From positions 35,634,122 to 35,698,121 of the forward strand of contig OX328101.1 in the NCBI GenBank assembly GCA_946811185.2: a stretch of DNA of 64,000 bases, written 5' to 3'. Source of the DNA: Hippopus hippopus. Its lineage: Eukaryota > Mollusca > Bivalvia > Cardiida > Cardiidae. Below are positions 42,426 through 55,579 of the stretch, piece after piece (positions within the stretch are counted from its first letter, which is position 1; every line of letters starts with the position of its first letter). A program made the position numbers and the translations under genes. A model generated the notes under the pieces. It was not told the DNA's origin. It saw only the letters and a program-made list of their open reading frames with translations, and did no database searches.

Positions 42426-43259
42426 ATAATGTTAATTAACATCTTTAATACCTGTTTCAGTAGAAATCAATTAGTTTTATTGTAAGTGATCAAATAAGTG
42501 AACTGCCGTATTTTTAAAAGGTGTTATAAGAACTTTTAACTTGGGGGTATGTTTGGTCACTTGACGTGATTATAAAGGTTATACTGATTTAGAATGAACG
42601 TGCATTTATCATGCAATCAAGCGACGATCGTGGGAAAAGCAATCGTTCAAACCAGACAAAAGTGCCTTTAACAGTCACATTTAATCATCCCAATGAAACA
42701 GGAGCAAAAAATGAAATACGAATGCTCCCTTAAGTATTACAGCAAGAACCATGGGATGGCGTTCGTAATGTCTACCTATTTATGAAACGGGATGACGAGT
42801 GGCTGTCAATAAAATATACTTCTTCCTGTTGTTAGTTTCGTACAACGATTACGACTGTTTACGATTAATGGTTTTGAATTTTGAAGGTGTTCGTTCAATT
42901 AGATTTCAATAAAGGTAGTTTAACAAAACTCTTTGGCATAATCGTTCTTTCTTTCGCGAAAGATTAAAAAAAACTGCTTTTCTGTTGTTTGGTAGAGTGG
43001 CTGGTTTTTCGAAATACTGGTTAAATCTACCGGCGACATTTTCGTTGATCTATGTTTTTGGAATGGATAAATTTAGTTTTCCTTTCAGAGTATATAATGT
43101 AACAATTACCTTACCACATGATTCTCATCTGCAAATTTAATCCATTTTAAAACAAGAGCGGCAAATTGTCGCAAGATACGCCCGTCCCACCGCCAGTTGT
43201 CGAGGGGATATAATAATCGTAAAGGGCAGGTAATGCAACAAACATGTTTACCAAGTCTC
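42426..43259. other. Non-coding
   Basis: No recognisable feature. Confidence 0.45.
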
Positions 43260-44112
43260 AAGTCAATTTGACTTGAGGTGACAAAGTTCCGTTCCGGACA
43301 AGCAAGAAATACTGTAAAAATGAAGATCAAAGTAAAATTACTCAAAATCCGCGCTAGGTAGAGTTATTGTTCTTGCGCACTGTACTCCGTGATATTGCAA
43401 CAAACATGCATACCAAAATTGAAGATGTTCAGACTAGAGATGACAAAGTTATATTCCGGACAAGCAGAAAATACTGTAAAAATGACGATCAAAGGGAAAT
43501 AACTCAAAGACAGCACGAGTTAGAGTTATGGTTCTTTCGCACTGCACTCCGTATTATTGCAACAAAAACAAATGCCAAATTATAACTCAATCGGACTGGA
43601 GATGACAAAGTTATGCTCCGGACAAAGAACTGGACGCCGCCCGCCCGGGAGTTATTATTCTTGCGCACTGCACTCTGTAATATTGCAACAAACATGCATA
43701 CCATGTTTGAAGTCGTTCTGACTTGAGATGACAAAGTTATATTCCGGACAAGCACTAAATGCTGTAAAAATGACGATCAAAGGGAAATAACTCAAAGACA
43801 GCACGAGGTAGAGTTACAACTCTTGCACACTGCACTTCCAAATATTGCAACAAATAAGCATGCCATATTTCAAGTAATTCCTACTTAAGATGACAAAGTT
43901 TTGCTCCAGACAAGCAAGAAATGCTATAAAAATGAAGATCAAAGGGGGAATAACTCAAAATCCGTGCTAGGAAGAGTTATGGTTCTTGTGCACTGTACTC
44001 CGAAATTTTTCAACAATCATGCATACCAAATTTGAAGATGTTCAGCCTAGAGATGACTAAGTTATATTCCGGACAAGCAGAAAATGGTGTAAAAATGACG
44101 ATCAAAGGCGTA
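43260..44112. repeat. Tandem array, about 160-bp units, 5-6 copies
   Basis: The landmark GACAAAGTT...CCGGACAAGCA recurs near 43280, 43440, 43604, 43728, 43892 and 44055. Between landmarks come TGTAAAAATGACGATCAAAG, GGGAAATAACTCAAAGACAG, GCACTGCACTCCG and ATTGCAACAAACATGCATAC. One unit (about 43604-43728) is short by about 35 bp. Confidence 0.85.
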
Positions 44113-45662
44113 TAATAGTTATTTTATATTCCAGTCTTCTTTGGCTTAAACGAAAGAAACTAAATTACATACATTACACTGTCACCTTGTCCGACATTTT
44201 TGTTTACATGACTCGCTATACTGCGTTTTGATTGGCTGATATGACCTGTCAATCAAAATCAGCAGAAAGGTCGATTCTCTGTCAATCAATGATGAAGCTA
44301 ATTCTTATAGATGGTCATTTGAAAGCTTATATCAGAAATAATGATGCATATTCTACGAGCCAAGGAAAATGTGATGATAATTATAGTATATTTTGGATTA
44401 CATGACTTGAAATTTAAATACTAACGCTTGTCAATTTTAAAAAATAAAAACGTTCAGTGGCCTAGATTTGCAAAAAGAATCTGAAAACAGGTTCAGTAAC
44501 ATATTCCTAACTACTTCTCTTTTATGAGTTGAACAGCATATTTTTCCTCACTGGTGCTCGCGCTGTACTACTTCCTGATCAGAGGGGATTCACTGATTAT
44601 CCGGAAAAAAATGTATCTGTTATCAAATTCAAACAAATTTCTTTCATCAAACCGATTTAACGTTAATTACAGAATATCTTATAAATGGAGACTAACCATT
44701 GTCTATTACAGACGGCAAGGAACAGAAAATTTTGTGTTTTTTAATCAGACCACTCTGTATTATCAACGGTAACGACTTAATCTTCTTAAAAAAACACAAC
44801 CTTTAGGAAATATTAGTTTTCTCTAGATATGAATCAAACAATCGCAACATTGTTCTATGTTCTGTTTTACAAATGTAATAAAAAGTTTTAACAGATGCAA
44901 ATAATATATAAGAATGAAAAATATATTGTAATATTGGACAATAGGTAAAAACAGGACCCAAATTTAACTAAACGATAGACAAGGTTGTCATGGCATGTGT
45001 TCTTATCTAATCGGCCGCTTTGAAGGTTAATAATTCATAAGACTGAGATTTTTTTTTTCCACAGTAAAATATCCCACGTTTTAAGCATAACGTAATCAAA
45101 GTAATGTTGCTGACTCGCAATGTCCGATATTATTGTAAAGTACAAACAAGCAATGGGCTACAGTAATGTTGATACACAAAGTATTTCCCTTTTTTTTTGA
45201 AAGAGGGGATGTGTGTTTTCTACTCACCCTTTACCAGAAAACGAACAACTTTTCACGAGCCAGAGGAAGACAGTTTTTGAAAGTATCGTGAGAACAGGAT
45301 TAACTGTTGGTTGCTAACATTGTTCTTTGTCCAATACTGCTTTTCTTCAAATGTGGAGATTCGCATCTCAGCACTGTTAAATGTTTGCAAAGTTATTACA
45401 TTGAACTTTTACGAAACTGAATAAATCATTTCTGTGTGGGAAAAAAGCATTGTTAAGTCATCAACAGTAACAAATTTGCAGCAGATGATTTTGAAATGAT
45501 CTTTGTAAAATGTGGATAATAAACACGATTCAGTGGCTATGGGATTTTAAAAAGCTTATGTCCACAGAGCAGGAGATTTTAAAAGGTCTGAGTTAAGATA
45601 GGAGAAAGTTATGGTCTTAGGTGAGCTGCCAGCTAGTTAAACATGTTATTTTGTTGAAATGA
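44113..45662. other. Non-coding
   Basis: AT-rich. A 72-codon ORF at 44554-44772 has no recognisable similarity or splice context. Nothing else was seen. Confidence 0.4.
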
Positions 45663-46092
45663 TATCACCCGCCGAAAAAGACCTTTTTTGATAGAAACAT
45701 ATGAGAGGTATTGTGCTTTGCATGTACACGTGGCCTTTTTGTTATTAGTCCATAATAAAAGTATACATTAAGCCCTCTTTTTCCATTACATGGCATTTCA
45801 TTAGATAAATGCACATAATGGTTGTCTGTTGCTTATGATAAACATTTTAAATGTGAAGTTTCATAAAATTTTCTCCAGTAGTTAAAGGGATATTGGTCCA
45901 TAATAGAAATATATCAAGCCCCATTTTTCCATGACACGGCATTAAAAAACAAACAAACAAATTGAATATCGGCGGACTATCATAAGGAAACATGTATGAA
46001 GTTCCATCGATTTTCGTAAAGAATTTTAGAAGATATCTGTCTGGACGGACGGACAACGCAAAAACTACATCCCTGCGTCTTCAGCGGAGGAT
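45663..46092. mobile_element. Second copy of the TATC-CCGCCG MITE
   Basis: It begins TATCACCCGCCGAAAAAGAC and ends CAGCGGAGGATA, with the interior matching 39364-39829 (GGCATTTCATTA, GGACGGACGGACAACGC). Confidence 0.7.
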
Positions 46093-46789
46093 AAAAATGA
46101 CAACCGAGTAATAAAATGCAATAGCACTAGGTATAAAAGGTTGGAACTTAGAATGTTAATTTGAATTGGGCCTTAAACAGTGCTTGTCTTGTAAATCAGA
46201 GTTGACGTAGTAGTAAACCAACATTTTTTTTTAGCATCCTTACATGTATGTGATAACATCTTAGTTCTACTTAAAGCGACAAATTGCTCTCCATTAGAAA
46301 ATTTTCATTTTTAGACTAGCGAAGCTAGTCTATAGGCATCAAGATTGACTCAGATGCAATGTAAACAAAAAAACCCACAGTTGCCAAATACTGCCTCACA
46401 GAAAAATAACTCTTTCTCTTAGCAATCTTAATTCTGTTATATATGACAATTTTGACAAAAAACCACAAAATCTCAACCATCCCGATTTGAACCTGTCTAC
46501 TTTAAAAGTAATAGACTGAACATTATGGCATTGATAAGGTACAAAATGTTTGCTTAAATGTAAATTAAGTGACCTATGCAAATTAGGCTCATACACATAT
46601 TCCTACAACACAGTAACATTATCAATGAATCTAAAAATAGATACACTTGGGTAACTTGTAGCAAATCCCAGCAACATTAACCCTCACTGGACGGGGAAAC
46701 CTTGTCATTCCTTCAGTCATTCATTATTTAGATCATTGTGTACCGCAAAAATGATATGTTAAACTGTTATTTTACGTCTTGTATATTAA

Positions 46790-47007
46790 CACTTTACCAC
46801 GCAATCACAAGTTTTAACGAAATTGAAGATGCCCTGTGAAAACATTGCGGGAAAAGGAGAAAATGTTGGTAACCAGCATTTCCTCCTTTTTCCCACATTG
46901 CTTTCTGCCCTTTTAGAATCAAGTTTCATCAATTGAGCCACATTTAACTTTATAGTCTGCAACAGCTTTGAGTTTGGACGAGAGTAAATTTTTCATTTTG
47001 TAAAGAG
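46790..47007. mobile_element. TTAA MITE, well preserved
   Basis: TTAA lies at 46786-46789 and 47008-47011. The central palindrome is GGAGAAAATGTTGGTAACCA with CAGCATTTCCTCC. Confidence 0.75.
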
Positions 47008-47239
47008 TTAAATAGTTTACTACACTATTATATCTTGTGCTATTGATTAACTATATAATCCAGTTTAAGTTTAAACCTTAATCTGCTAAAACAAATAAAT
47101 GGAACTTTCAAACTGATGGTAAACACCTGAATATTGCTATTTCAAAGTTATATTTTGGAGAAAAAAAATATCCCCTTATCGGACGGTGTGAACCCAAGAT
47201 CAGACTGCAGTCTGTGCAGTCTGATCTTAATATACACTG

Positions 47240-47649
47240 TCCATCTGTCCGTTCATCCATCTGGACATATAGCTTCTAAAATCCTTTTTGAAAATTGATG
47301 AAACTTCGTACATGTGTTCTTTGTGATAGTCCACCGATATAATTATTTTTCATTTGAAGCTATGTCATGGAAAAAGGGGGCTTGATGTATTTTTTCCTTT
47401 ATGGACCAATATCTCTTTAACTAGATCTATTGGACAAAATTTTCTTAACCTTCATATTTATATTGTTAATCATAAGCTACAGACAAGCACTTTTTGTTTT
47501 CATTTAATGAAATGCCATGTTGTGGAAAAAGAGGTCTTAATGTAAAATTTCGTAATGTACCAATAACAAAAAGGCCACGTGTACATGCAAAACGCAATAC
47601 CTCTTGTATGTTTCTATTTAAAAAAAAAAGTCTTTTTCGGCGGGGGATA
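47240..47649. mobile_element. Inverted copy of the TATC-CCGCCG MITE
   Basis: The right end CTTTTTCGGCGGGGGATA and the interior phrases are complementary to 45663-46092. The left boundary is uncertain. Confidence 0.65.
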
Positions 47650-47940
47650 TCATTTCAACCAAATAACTTGTTTTCAATTGAAAGTTAACAAACGAGGTTT
47701 TCATGTTTTGTTTTTGTTTTTTTTTTTTTATTTTGCCAAGTTAGTAGTCAAGTGCGTTGGGTAAAATCAATGGATTAAACTGGATCCGGATTGGACTTCA
47801 TAACAGGAATAAGCCGGTGGAATTGGAATGGACTCAAAACTGAATTTTTACAATTTTTCTTCAATCTTATATAAACCAACCAGGTTTTATCTTTGTCACA
47901 GCCACCTATTCAAATTCGCTAGTCTATCAGTACTTTAGGC

Positions 47941-48081
47941 CAATTTTTGTGTTAATTCTTATCAGTTCTTTTTCAGCAGCATACAGAAAAGTTCAAGACA
48001 ATAATTCATGCTTTTGGACGGCAAAACTCTCTCTTATTTGCTAGTTTAATGGCAATATTAGTCTGAAATTAGGTCCTTGAC
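47941..48081. repeat. 141-bp direct duplication, copy 1 (copy 2 at 48693-48833)
   Basis: Both copies begin CAATTTTTGTGTTAATTCTT and end TTAGGTCCTTGAC, with about four visible differences in 141 bp. The copies are 752 bp apart. Confidence 0.9.
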
Positions 48082-48833
48082 CGTAAAACTAATATTGTAT
48101 ATAGACCATTTAAATATCTGCTTTGTGGATCTTTTTTTTTTCTCTCTCTCTCTCCTCTTACTTGTCCAAGAACAGTATACTTTCCTACGGTAATAAGGCG
48201 TCTGTAATATGCAAGTGTAGTTAAGTAAATTTTGTCTTGCAAAAAGTAAAATTTTAGCGTGAATGACTATTTGAAGACCAAATAGCGTTCTGAAGATGCC
48301 ACTGTTTTTTTCATAATGTCTGTTTATGTGTGGACTGCACTTACGACGTAAGCATTACAAATTTTAACATGTAGACCATTCGGCTAATGAAAAAGTACAC
48401 AATAATATTTTCAAAATTTAGACAGACCAATGTTAGATGGCATCTTTCAATTGTGATAATATCAGTCCTTTGTATTTTCAAAAATTCGGTCACGTTTCAT
48501 CAAACAAATGTATACTTTTGGAGTGAAGGGTATAACAGGAATACAGAGCGTATACATGTCTTAAGTAATTAACCGAAATCTAACTTTCTGAAAGGAAGCC
48601 CTAATCCATCGGTGCCGATCAATATATATATTCAGAACCGGTCCATATTTTCAGAGCCGGTCCACATAATCGGAGCCTTTGTTTATTTATGTCAATTTTT
48701 GTGTTAATTCTTATCAGTTCTTTTTCAGCAGCATACAGAAAAGTTCAAGACAATAATTCACGCTTTTGGACAGCAAAACTCTCTCTTATTTGCTACTTTA
48801 ATCGCAATATTAGTCTGAAATTAGGTCCTTGAC

Positions 48834-50022
48834 GTATTATTTCGGCTAGGGTCAACCCACGGCACAAATGATTCAGACAACACTGTACACATTCTACAAC
48901 TGTCCATGGTGTAGAAAACACGCTGTAAGACCAAAGCATTGCATGACATTCTCCTTTTTTCAAAATTCAAAGACATAAGAACACATTAGTACAAAGAATG
49001 ACTAGCTTACCTGTTTTTCATTTGTTTTTGAGCCGACATTTTCGGAGACAGAAGACCAACACAAGATTTTATCGTCAGAGCCATTGGCTCTGAATATGAA
49101 GTTTCCTACCCGTGGAAAAGACGCTTGTAGTCGAAGAGTGTTTTAAAGGGTGTCCGCAAAGTTGTTCAGTTCATGACCGCTCTGTATCGACCGCTATCTA
49201 TAGACATGCAATTTACACTCGATGTCTGTGTAAGCAATTGGTTATCGTGTACCCTTGTGGACGAAATGATTGTTTAAAAGATTCGAACTGTTAAATAGGC
49301 CAGTCTTTCTAAACATATTCATTATCACAAGGGCACAAATTGTAAGTTATTTACAACAATAAATACTGGCTTGATCACTGAATGATTACAAAACTATGTT
49401 TCATCTCTTAAACCGGAACTTAGGACAGAAAGCAGTACATGGCCGGGGGTGTGCTTACGTCACCCCATAGATTAGTATGATAGCAATGAGAGCCTGGTTG
49501 CTATTCAAAAACCGGTCCCAGATTATATCAACTTGATTTTCAATAGCCAGTTTTCATTTTAAGTCGTTTCGTAGAAACAGGTGTCGTATCGATACAATAG
49601 CTTTAATGAACAGGAAAAATCAATCCTAAACCTGTCCAGTTAACAGTAAAACGTAATTTTCCCTTTATTCCTTTTTTTTTTTTTTTAATTTAACCGCAAT
49701 TTTCTGTTTGTTCCTATTTTATAGCTTTAATACACGTCCATTGGTATGTGAGGGTCATGGCAAACACTTATAATGCCTTACAATTTAAATCCGTAAAATC
49801 TCACAATTTTCTAAATCATGAGCTGGTCTTTTGACAGAAAATTAAGCAATAGCAAAAAGTAAAATTGAGTCAGGTCAGCTGGGCGAACTGCACAGGCTAA
49901 TTGGGGTTGATTTTTTTTTTTTTTTTTTTTTGCAGATGCATTAAACCCCCTTTTACATATCCAAGCATACAGACACACTAACAAAAATGCTTGCGAATAA
50001 GACGTTTCTAAAGACCAGCCTG
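48834..50022. other. Non-coding flank of the Harbinger element
   Basis: A partial AAAGGGG-TTTAA-TGCA MITE, with a T20 run, lies at 49860-49970. No gene was recognised. Confidence 0.5.
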
Positions 50023-50165
50023 GGGCCCGTTTCACTAAAGTGCGTAGATTTACGCAAATATTTTGCGCACGCAAGCGACTTACGTATGTCGTAAGTTTTA
50101 ACGTACGGCGTTTCACTAATACCAACGTACGCAAAACACAGCGTACGAAATGCGTACGCTCGGAT
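50023..50165. repeat. Left end and subterminal repeats of the Harbinger element
   Basis: Multiple overlapping motifs of the type CTTACGTATGTCGTAAG, GTACGCAAAAC, AGCGTACGAAATGCGTACGC and a second GTTTCACTAA are packed in 140 bp. Such clusters are the expected binding sites for the MYB partner and nuclease. The promoter of the MYB gene must overlap them, since its ATG is 130 bp away. Confidence 0.65.
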
Positions 50166-50294
50166 ACTCTCTAAAAGAAGGTAGGATTGTTTCGTAACAA
50201 GTGCTCGTACGTCACATTCGTCTGCGTCCGCGCCAACTGTCAGTTCGACTTTGTAAACAGCCAACTAGGTTTCTAAACTGCATTTAACACGAAA

Positions 50295-53200
50295 ATGACG
50301 GAAACGACGAAAAGAAAAGCCAACTGGACAAAGGAGGAGATTGATAGACTGACCAGCGCATATAGTGAAAACCATAAACTTTTGGAAAGCAAATTTTCGG
50401 CCAACGTAACCGCCACGGAAAAGAAAGCGGCTTGGGAAAGCGTGCTAGATTCGTGAGTTTTTAAATCATTTTCCTCGCTAGAACTACTGAAAAACTCAAT
50501 GTTACTCTATGATTTACATCAGACCTACTTCTCAGTTCTGCGTTCGTGTAAAAGAAAAGGTTATTAATAGCTTAGTTTGCAAAAAAAAATTGAGTTTATC
50601 AAACCATAGTTCAACTTAATCACAAGGAAAGGAACTGAAACTCCGCTTACTGTGTGTTAGTCAATCATCGTCCTTTCATTAAACACAATAAATCCAATCT
50701 GTATGGGGTATTTACAAAAAAATATTTCAGCGAGCCTGACCTATCCGATTCACAGCCGCCTTTTCATTATGCAGGTGTAATCGCGGATTTTACCATACAC
50801 ATGTGTTGAAAAATGGGTGAACAATTTAATAGATGTACACTTTGGCAATTTCAGGGAACCGAATCAAGTATTACATTTTCAGTTATCACACAGAGTGAAC
50901 TGTATGTCCCATTTAAGATACTCTTGACATACAGTAACAATGACCACTTTGAAAACATTCAGAATCAGCTTATCATAGGAAATATTGTGTAAGATTAGGG
51001 CAAAGTCCTAGGCACAAACAACCCAAATTTTCCATTGGTATCAAATTTGTTTCAGGTCTTTACAATATCACTTTAATCTTCATTGGGTAAGAATCAGCAT
51101 GTCAGTAGATTTTGAGATTGTTTTTATTATTGTACATGTGCACACATAGCCATCAATCAGCCACTAGAACTGAACATAAACATTTGTTATGAATTTTCAG
51201 GGTAAACAGTACTAGCAAGGTAGGGCGCTCCCTGGAAGAGGCCAAAAAAAAAATTAGTGACCTGAAAGTTGCAGCAAAGAAGAAGGAACGGGCAAGGGTG
51301 CGGCACAATTCTGGGACTGGTGGTGGGCCACAAGCAGTAGATCTCAACGCATGGGAAATCAAGGCAATTTTTAATTCCACTAGTTCTCAATGCAATACTA
51401 AATGAAAGATGAAACAAAAGCATCATATTCATAATTTTTAGTTTATTCTCACAAAGAATAACTACATCAGTGGATCTACTTTTACAAGTGGTGAATACCA
51501 TTTATTTGTCAACACAAAATAATTATTGAAATAAAAACAGTAATAATAAAATATCGGTTATAGAGTGGATAATAGTTTCGGGAAAATGTATTTGGTAATT
51601 AATACGATGGCAACTAACTGAATTTCTTTAGTATCTTTATGAATATAAAGTTGACCCTTCATTTCATGAATATAAACAAATCAAAGAAGGTGAAATTTAA
51701 CCCTTTAACACACAATCCAAACTTTTAGTAAACCTAAGAAAGAAGCCTTTTGAAATCATTGGGAGAAAAGGAGAAAATGCTCGTAAAGAAATGTTTTCTA
51801 TCCTTTATAAAACAAATTTCACTTTAACAGTCACATTTATTTTGTCATCTGCAAATACTTTAAATTTGGACTGGTCTAAAATTTTGTCGTTTGGTAAAGA
51901 GTTAAAACATCCCTTTCAAATATACATATTTTTTCTGAATTAAATACATGTGAAAGTATGTTGTTAGAATGAGAAAGTGCTCAACTCTATATCAAACAGC
52001 AACAGCTTATACTTGTCCATTTTGAAAACATTTGCATATGATAAAACTGGCTGAAATGATAGTTGGATATTTGAAATGGTGAAAACATTGTGGAAAAAAG
52101 ATAAACTACAAATAAGCAGCATTCAGTCCTCTTCTCTCTCTTTTTCTTCAGAGTCATCAAAATTTAGGATTGTTTAGTAAAGATTAATAATACGAGTAAA
52201 ACCTCAGTTTGCCATGTTTTTAAAACTGATCTGCTCCAACATGCTAAAATTAGCCTGCTAAAGGTTATGTGTAATTGTATACTGTGTTCAAACCAAGAAG
52301 ACCAAAGTATCAAACTAAAGTTTTGTCAAATATTTGTTGAATTCGTCACATTGTACTTGCTTTTATAGCCTCAGTGGGCATATTTTTGAGAAAGAGCAAA
52401 ATGGAAGACATCAAAGATTGGAAATCTCAGTTCAAGCAAATTCTTTAGTACATGTATTATCAATAAGCTATCTAAATTAATTTCAGATGATAGAAGTTTT
52501 ACCAAAAGAGGCAATACATGGGATTGACGGAGGAATTGATACCTTTAAGAGTGTACCTGTTAATGAAGGTAAATACAAAAGGTTACAATTTTAATTTTTT
52601 ATCATGCTGTCACCCATGTAACTTCATAATTGTTTAATGATGAGGCAACGAGTCTTGTGGTCTTACCAGTGCATTTAATCAATATTAATTTAAAAGTTAG
52701 TGCTAACTCAATCATACCAGGTCATTTAACACTTTACCCAACATACCTGAATTTTAACCGCTCTGAGGAAAGAGGCTTTTATAAACATTGTGGGAAAAGG
52801 AGAAAATGCTAATAACCAGCATCTACTAGTGTAAAGAAGAATCGGAATATTTAAGCCAGATTTAATTTGCCATCTGCAAATGCTTTCAATTTGGACCAGT
52901 CTCACATTTTGTTGTTTGAGCAAATGAAGATAATTGTCATTGTAACAAAGTCACAACAGCTCAACATATTTCTCATCTAATAAGTTGATTCCATTAGTTT
53001 CAATAATGTGGTTGTTAACCCTTTATCAGGTGTCAAAATTTTAGACTTTATATCAAATTTATATATACCTTGCAGATGACAAATGTGGCTCAAATAAAAG
53101 ATTTCACCTTTAAAACATTAGAAAACATTGACCCAAAAAGAGAAAATGATGGTTACCAGCATTTTATCTCCTTCTTTCAATGTTTTCCTAAGTCTTATCC

Positions 53201-55569
53201 ATCAAAGTTGAAAAGCTATTATTTTGTGCAGGCTTTGTGACATGACAAGCCTCTGCAAAAGTAATATGAACAAAGAAATATTTTCTTTTCCAGTTGTTAC
53301 CATAAATCTTGAGACGGTTGATGAAAAATCAGAAGAACTTGAAGGTAAATATACATAATTATTAGAAAGGAAATTCCCGATAATGAATCTTTACGATAAA
53401 CTTTTTGTTGTCTCGATGCACATTTTGTTACACTGCAAAACATTTTGATATAATACTAGTGGTCTTTAGTTACTAGCAAACCTTTACCACATCAAGTCAC
53501 TGCATTGAAATTATATCCCACCAAAGAGGGCATACTTTCGTACTAGGCCAACCCATATTTTGTGCAGGAAAAATAATGGATGGGAAGACAAAAAAGAATA
53601 CTTCAAGACAATAATGTATTTCTTCGCCTTTTGACAAGGAATGAAAACGTACAGAATATGCAACAACATTACTGACTGTTGTTTGAATAGGGAAGCTGAA
53701 TTAATTTTTAGAATATGCAGATGTAAGGTTCTTGGTAATCCCAAGATGATGGGGAGTGGGGGTTAAGCTTCGGAACTGCCTTCATTGCAACACAAAGGTT
53801 TCCAGGAAACAATGTTAGGTAGTAATTAGTAAAAGTTAAAACAACTTATTTAAAGGCCCAGTAAAGGCCAAAATTTCAGAGAAGGTGTCATAATACATTT
53901 AAATTTAAATCACACCAATTAAAAGTATGGAAAATATTGTGGACATGACAGTCTATTATCGTGTGGTCGGGCCATATGTTAGTCGCTGGCAGAAAAAAGA
54001 ATTTTAAAATCAGGCAAAAAGTAAACAAAAGACACAGCTACCTGGCAGGTTTTCACCTAGTTTTGAAATTAATTTTTCTGTCAGTGACTAAGACTTGGAC
54101 CGACCGTACAGTGACAGATTGTCATCTTCACAATAATTTCCATACTTTTAAATGGTATGATATAAATTCAAATGCATTTAAATACCCGCTTTGTTTAAAT
54201 TTGGCCTTTATTGTTGCTTTAACAATCAGTGTAAAACAAATATGTTTCAACTGAAACTACAAATATGTTGAGGTACACATAAGTGCTTAACCCTATACTT
54301 GGGTGATAGTTATCACAATGAAGATATCTTTTAACATTACAAAAAACATTTTGGTGAAAGGAGCAGTTGCTGAACTCTTTCAGACTTGTCATTATTTAAA
54401 GTACTTGCAGGCAACAAATTCAATGTGCCTCAAATATTTTTTTTGAAAGGGTAGAAAACAGTGTAGGAAGATTAGGAATGCTGTTCACTGGCATTTTCTC
54501 CTTTTCTTACAATGTTTTTAAATGTTGTCTGCCATAGGGTTGTTAAAACACAAGATTGTATGGTAAAGGATCAAAAGAACAAATTGCTCCTTCTCTCATA
54601 CTGTTTACCAGATTCATCATAGCAGAATTAACTCTTTTCTCACTGCTGATCAGTGTTTCAACAATGGTTATGTGGGAAAGCAGCCAGTGGCTTGGGAGAA
54701 TATTGTGGGAAGAACTAGTAAATTGGAACTCCAGGAGAGAAAGGATAAGTGCACTAGCTGCTGCCATATAACTGATATAATGTTGAAAACTGCCTTAAAG
54801 ACCATACAATCAATCATGTACCAGAGCTGTCAACTGCCTATGCCTACATAGAAATATTTGTGCATAATCATTCTGATAGCTAAAGCTTTTGCCTGTAGTT
54901 CTTACATATTTACTAACTGCTAGTTCTTTGAACATTTACAGTAATTCTTTATTTTGATTTATAATCACTCTGCTTTCTTTAACAGATAATCCAATTCATG
55001 TCCCACAAAAAAGGAAAGGACCCACTGTCTCCGAAAATAATGCATGCAGTGCACGAAAAAAATGTAAATAAATCTACTACCCTATAATTTTCTGAAAAAA
55101 GACTGCTGGCCTCTTAGAAGAGCAATTTATTATTACATCAGTAGTTTGAATGTTTGTTGCGATGGCTTCAGCAATTCTCATCCAGGAAACTCCATTCACA
55201 TTTATTGGCTTTTCAGTTTAATATCCCCAATCAATTTATTAGAAGGTTTTTGGCAAGACTAGACTGTTAAACTTTCTTTGTGTAAAATCCTTTTGGTAAC
55301 TACTTCAAGTCTCTAAATGCCTCATGAAGAAAATATTAATAATGAAATGATGATTTGTTTCTTTTCCAACAGTCCTCCAGACAAAATACCATGACGAGCT
55401 GCTAGAATTGCAAAGAGAACAAATAGAGCTGAAAAGGGAGAAGAATATGATGTTTAAGGAACTTCTGAATATTGAACGGAAAAATGTTGAACATTTGAAA
55501 GAAATTAAATTGTTATTTAACTCATTTCTATCAGCTTTCCCTATCAACCAAAATAATGAAGCAACATGA
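50295..55569 (+). CDS. Harbinger MYB/SANT-like DNA-binding protein, six exons, intact
   Basis: The exons are 50295-50452, 51201-51363, 52487-52568, 53294-53344, 54986-55063 and 55373-55569. All phases fit, giving 242 residues. Exon 1 encodes a MYB/SANT trihelix (RKANWTKEEIDRLTSAYSEN ... WESVLDS). Exon 2 is basic (KKKISDLKVAAKKKERAR). Exon 3 holds EAIHGIDGGIDTF. Exon 5 has a nuclear-localisation-like KRKGPT and ARKKC. Exon 6 is a charged coiled coil (ELLELQREQIELKREK). Harbinger MYB-like proteins bind the element ends and carry the nuclease into the nucleus. Intron 2 needs a GC donor (ATCAAG|GCAATT). A GT donor at 51343 would drop seven residues instead. Introns 2, 3 and 4 contain TTAA MITEs. 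Confidence 0.8.
51701..51901. mobile_element. TTAA MITE in MYB intron 2
   Basis: TTAA lies at 51697-51700 and 51902-51905. The ends are CCCTTTAACACACAATCC and GTCGTTTGGTAAAGA. 201 bp. Confidence 0.75.
52060..52190. repeat. Degenerate TTAA MITE fragment
   Basis: It carries GAAAACATTGTGGAAAAAAG and TTTAGGATTGTTTAGTAAAG. The ends are eroded. Confidence 0.5.
52730..52925. mobile_element. TTAA MITE in MYB intron 3
   Basis: TTAA lies at 52726-52729. The family interior (AACATTGTGGGAAAAGGAGA, GGACCAGTCTCACATTTTG) is present. The right end is eroded. Confidence 0.65.
53019..53250. mobile_element. TTAA MITE in MYB intron 3, second copy
   Basis: It follows TTAA at 53015-53018 and carries GATGACAAATGTGGCTC-type family sequence and the GAAAATGATGGTTACCAGCA palindrome. 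The right end is eroded. Confidence 0.6.
54291..54575. mobile_element. TTAA MITE in MYB intron 4
   Basis: It starts after TTAA (54287-54290) with CCCTATACTTGGG and ends near GATTGTATGGTAAAGGATC. It has the family interior, GGCATTTTCTCCTTTTCTTA. Confidence 0.6.
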
Positions 55570-55579
55570 AAAAATTGTT

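Noticed and set aside
44554..44772. 72-codon ORF
   Set aside because: No recognised motif, and it lies in AT-rich non-coding DNA.
49811..50264. Minus-strand ORFs overlapping the Harbinger left end
   Set aside because: They translate the TIR subterminal repeats and a poly-T tract.
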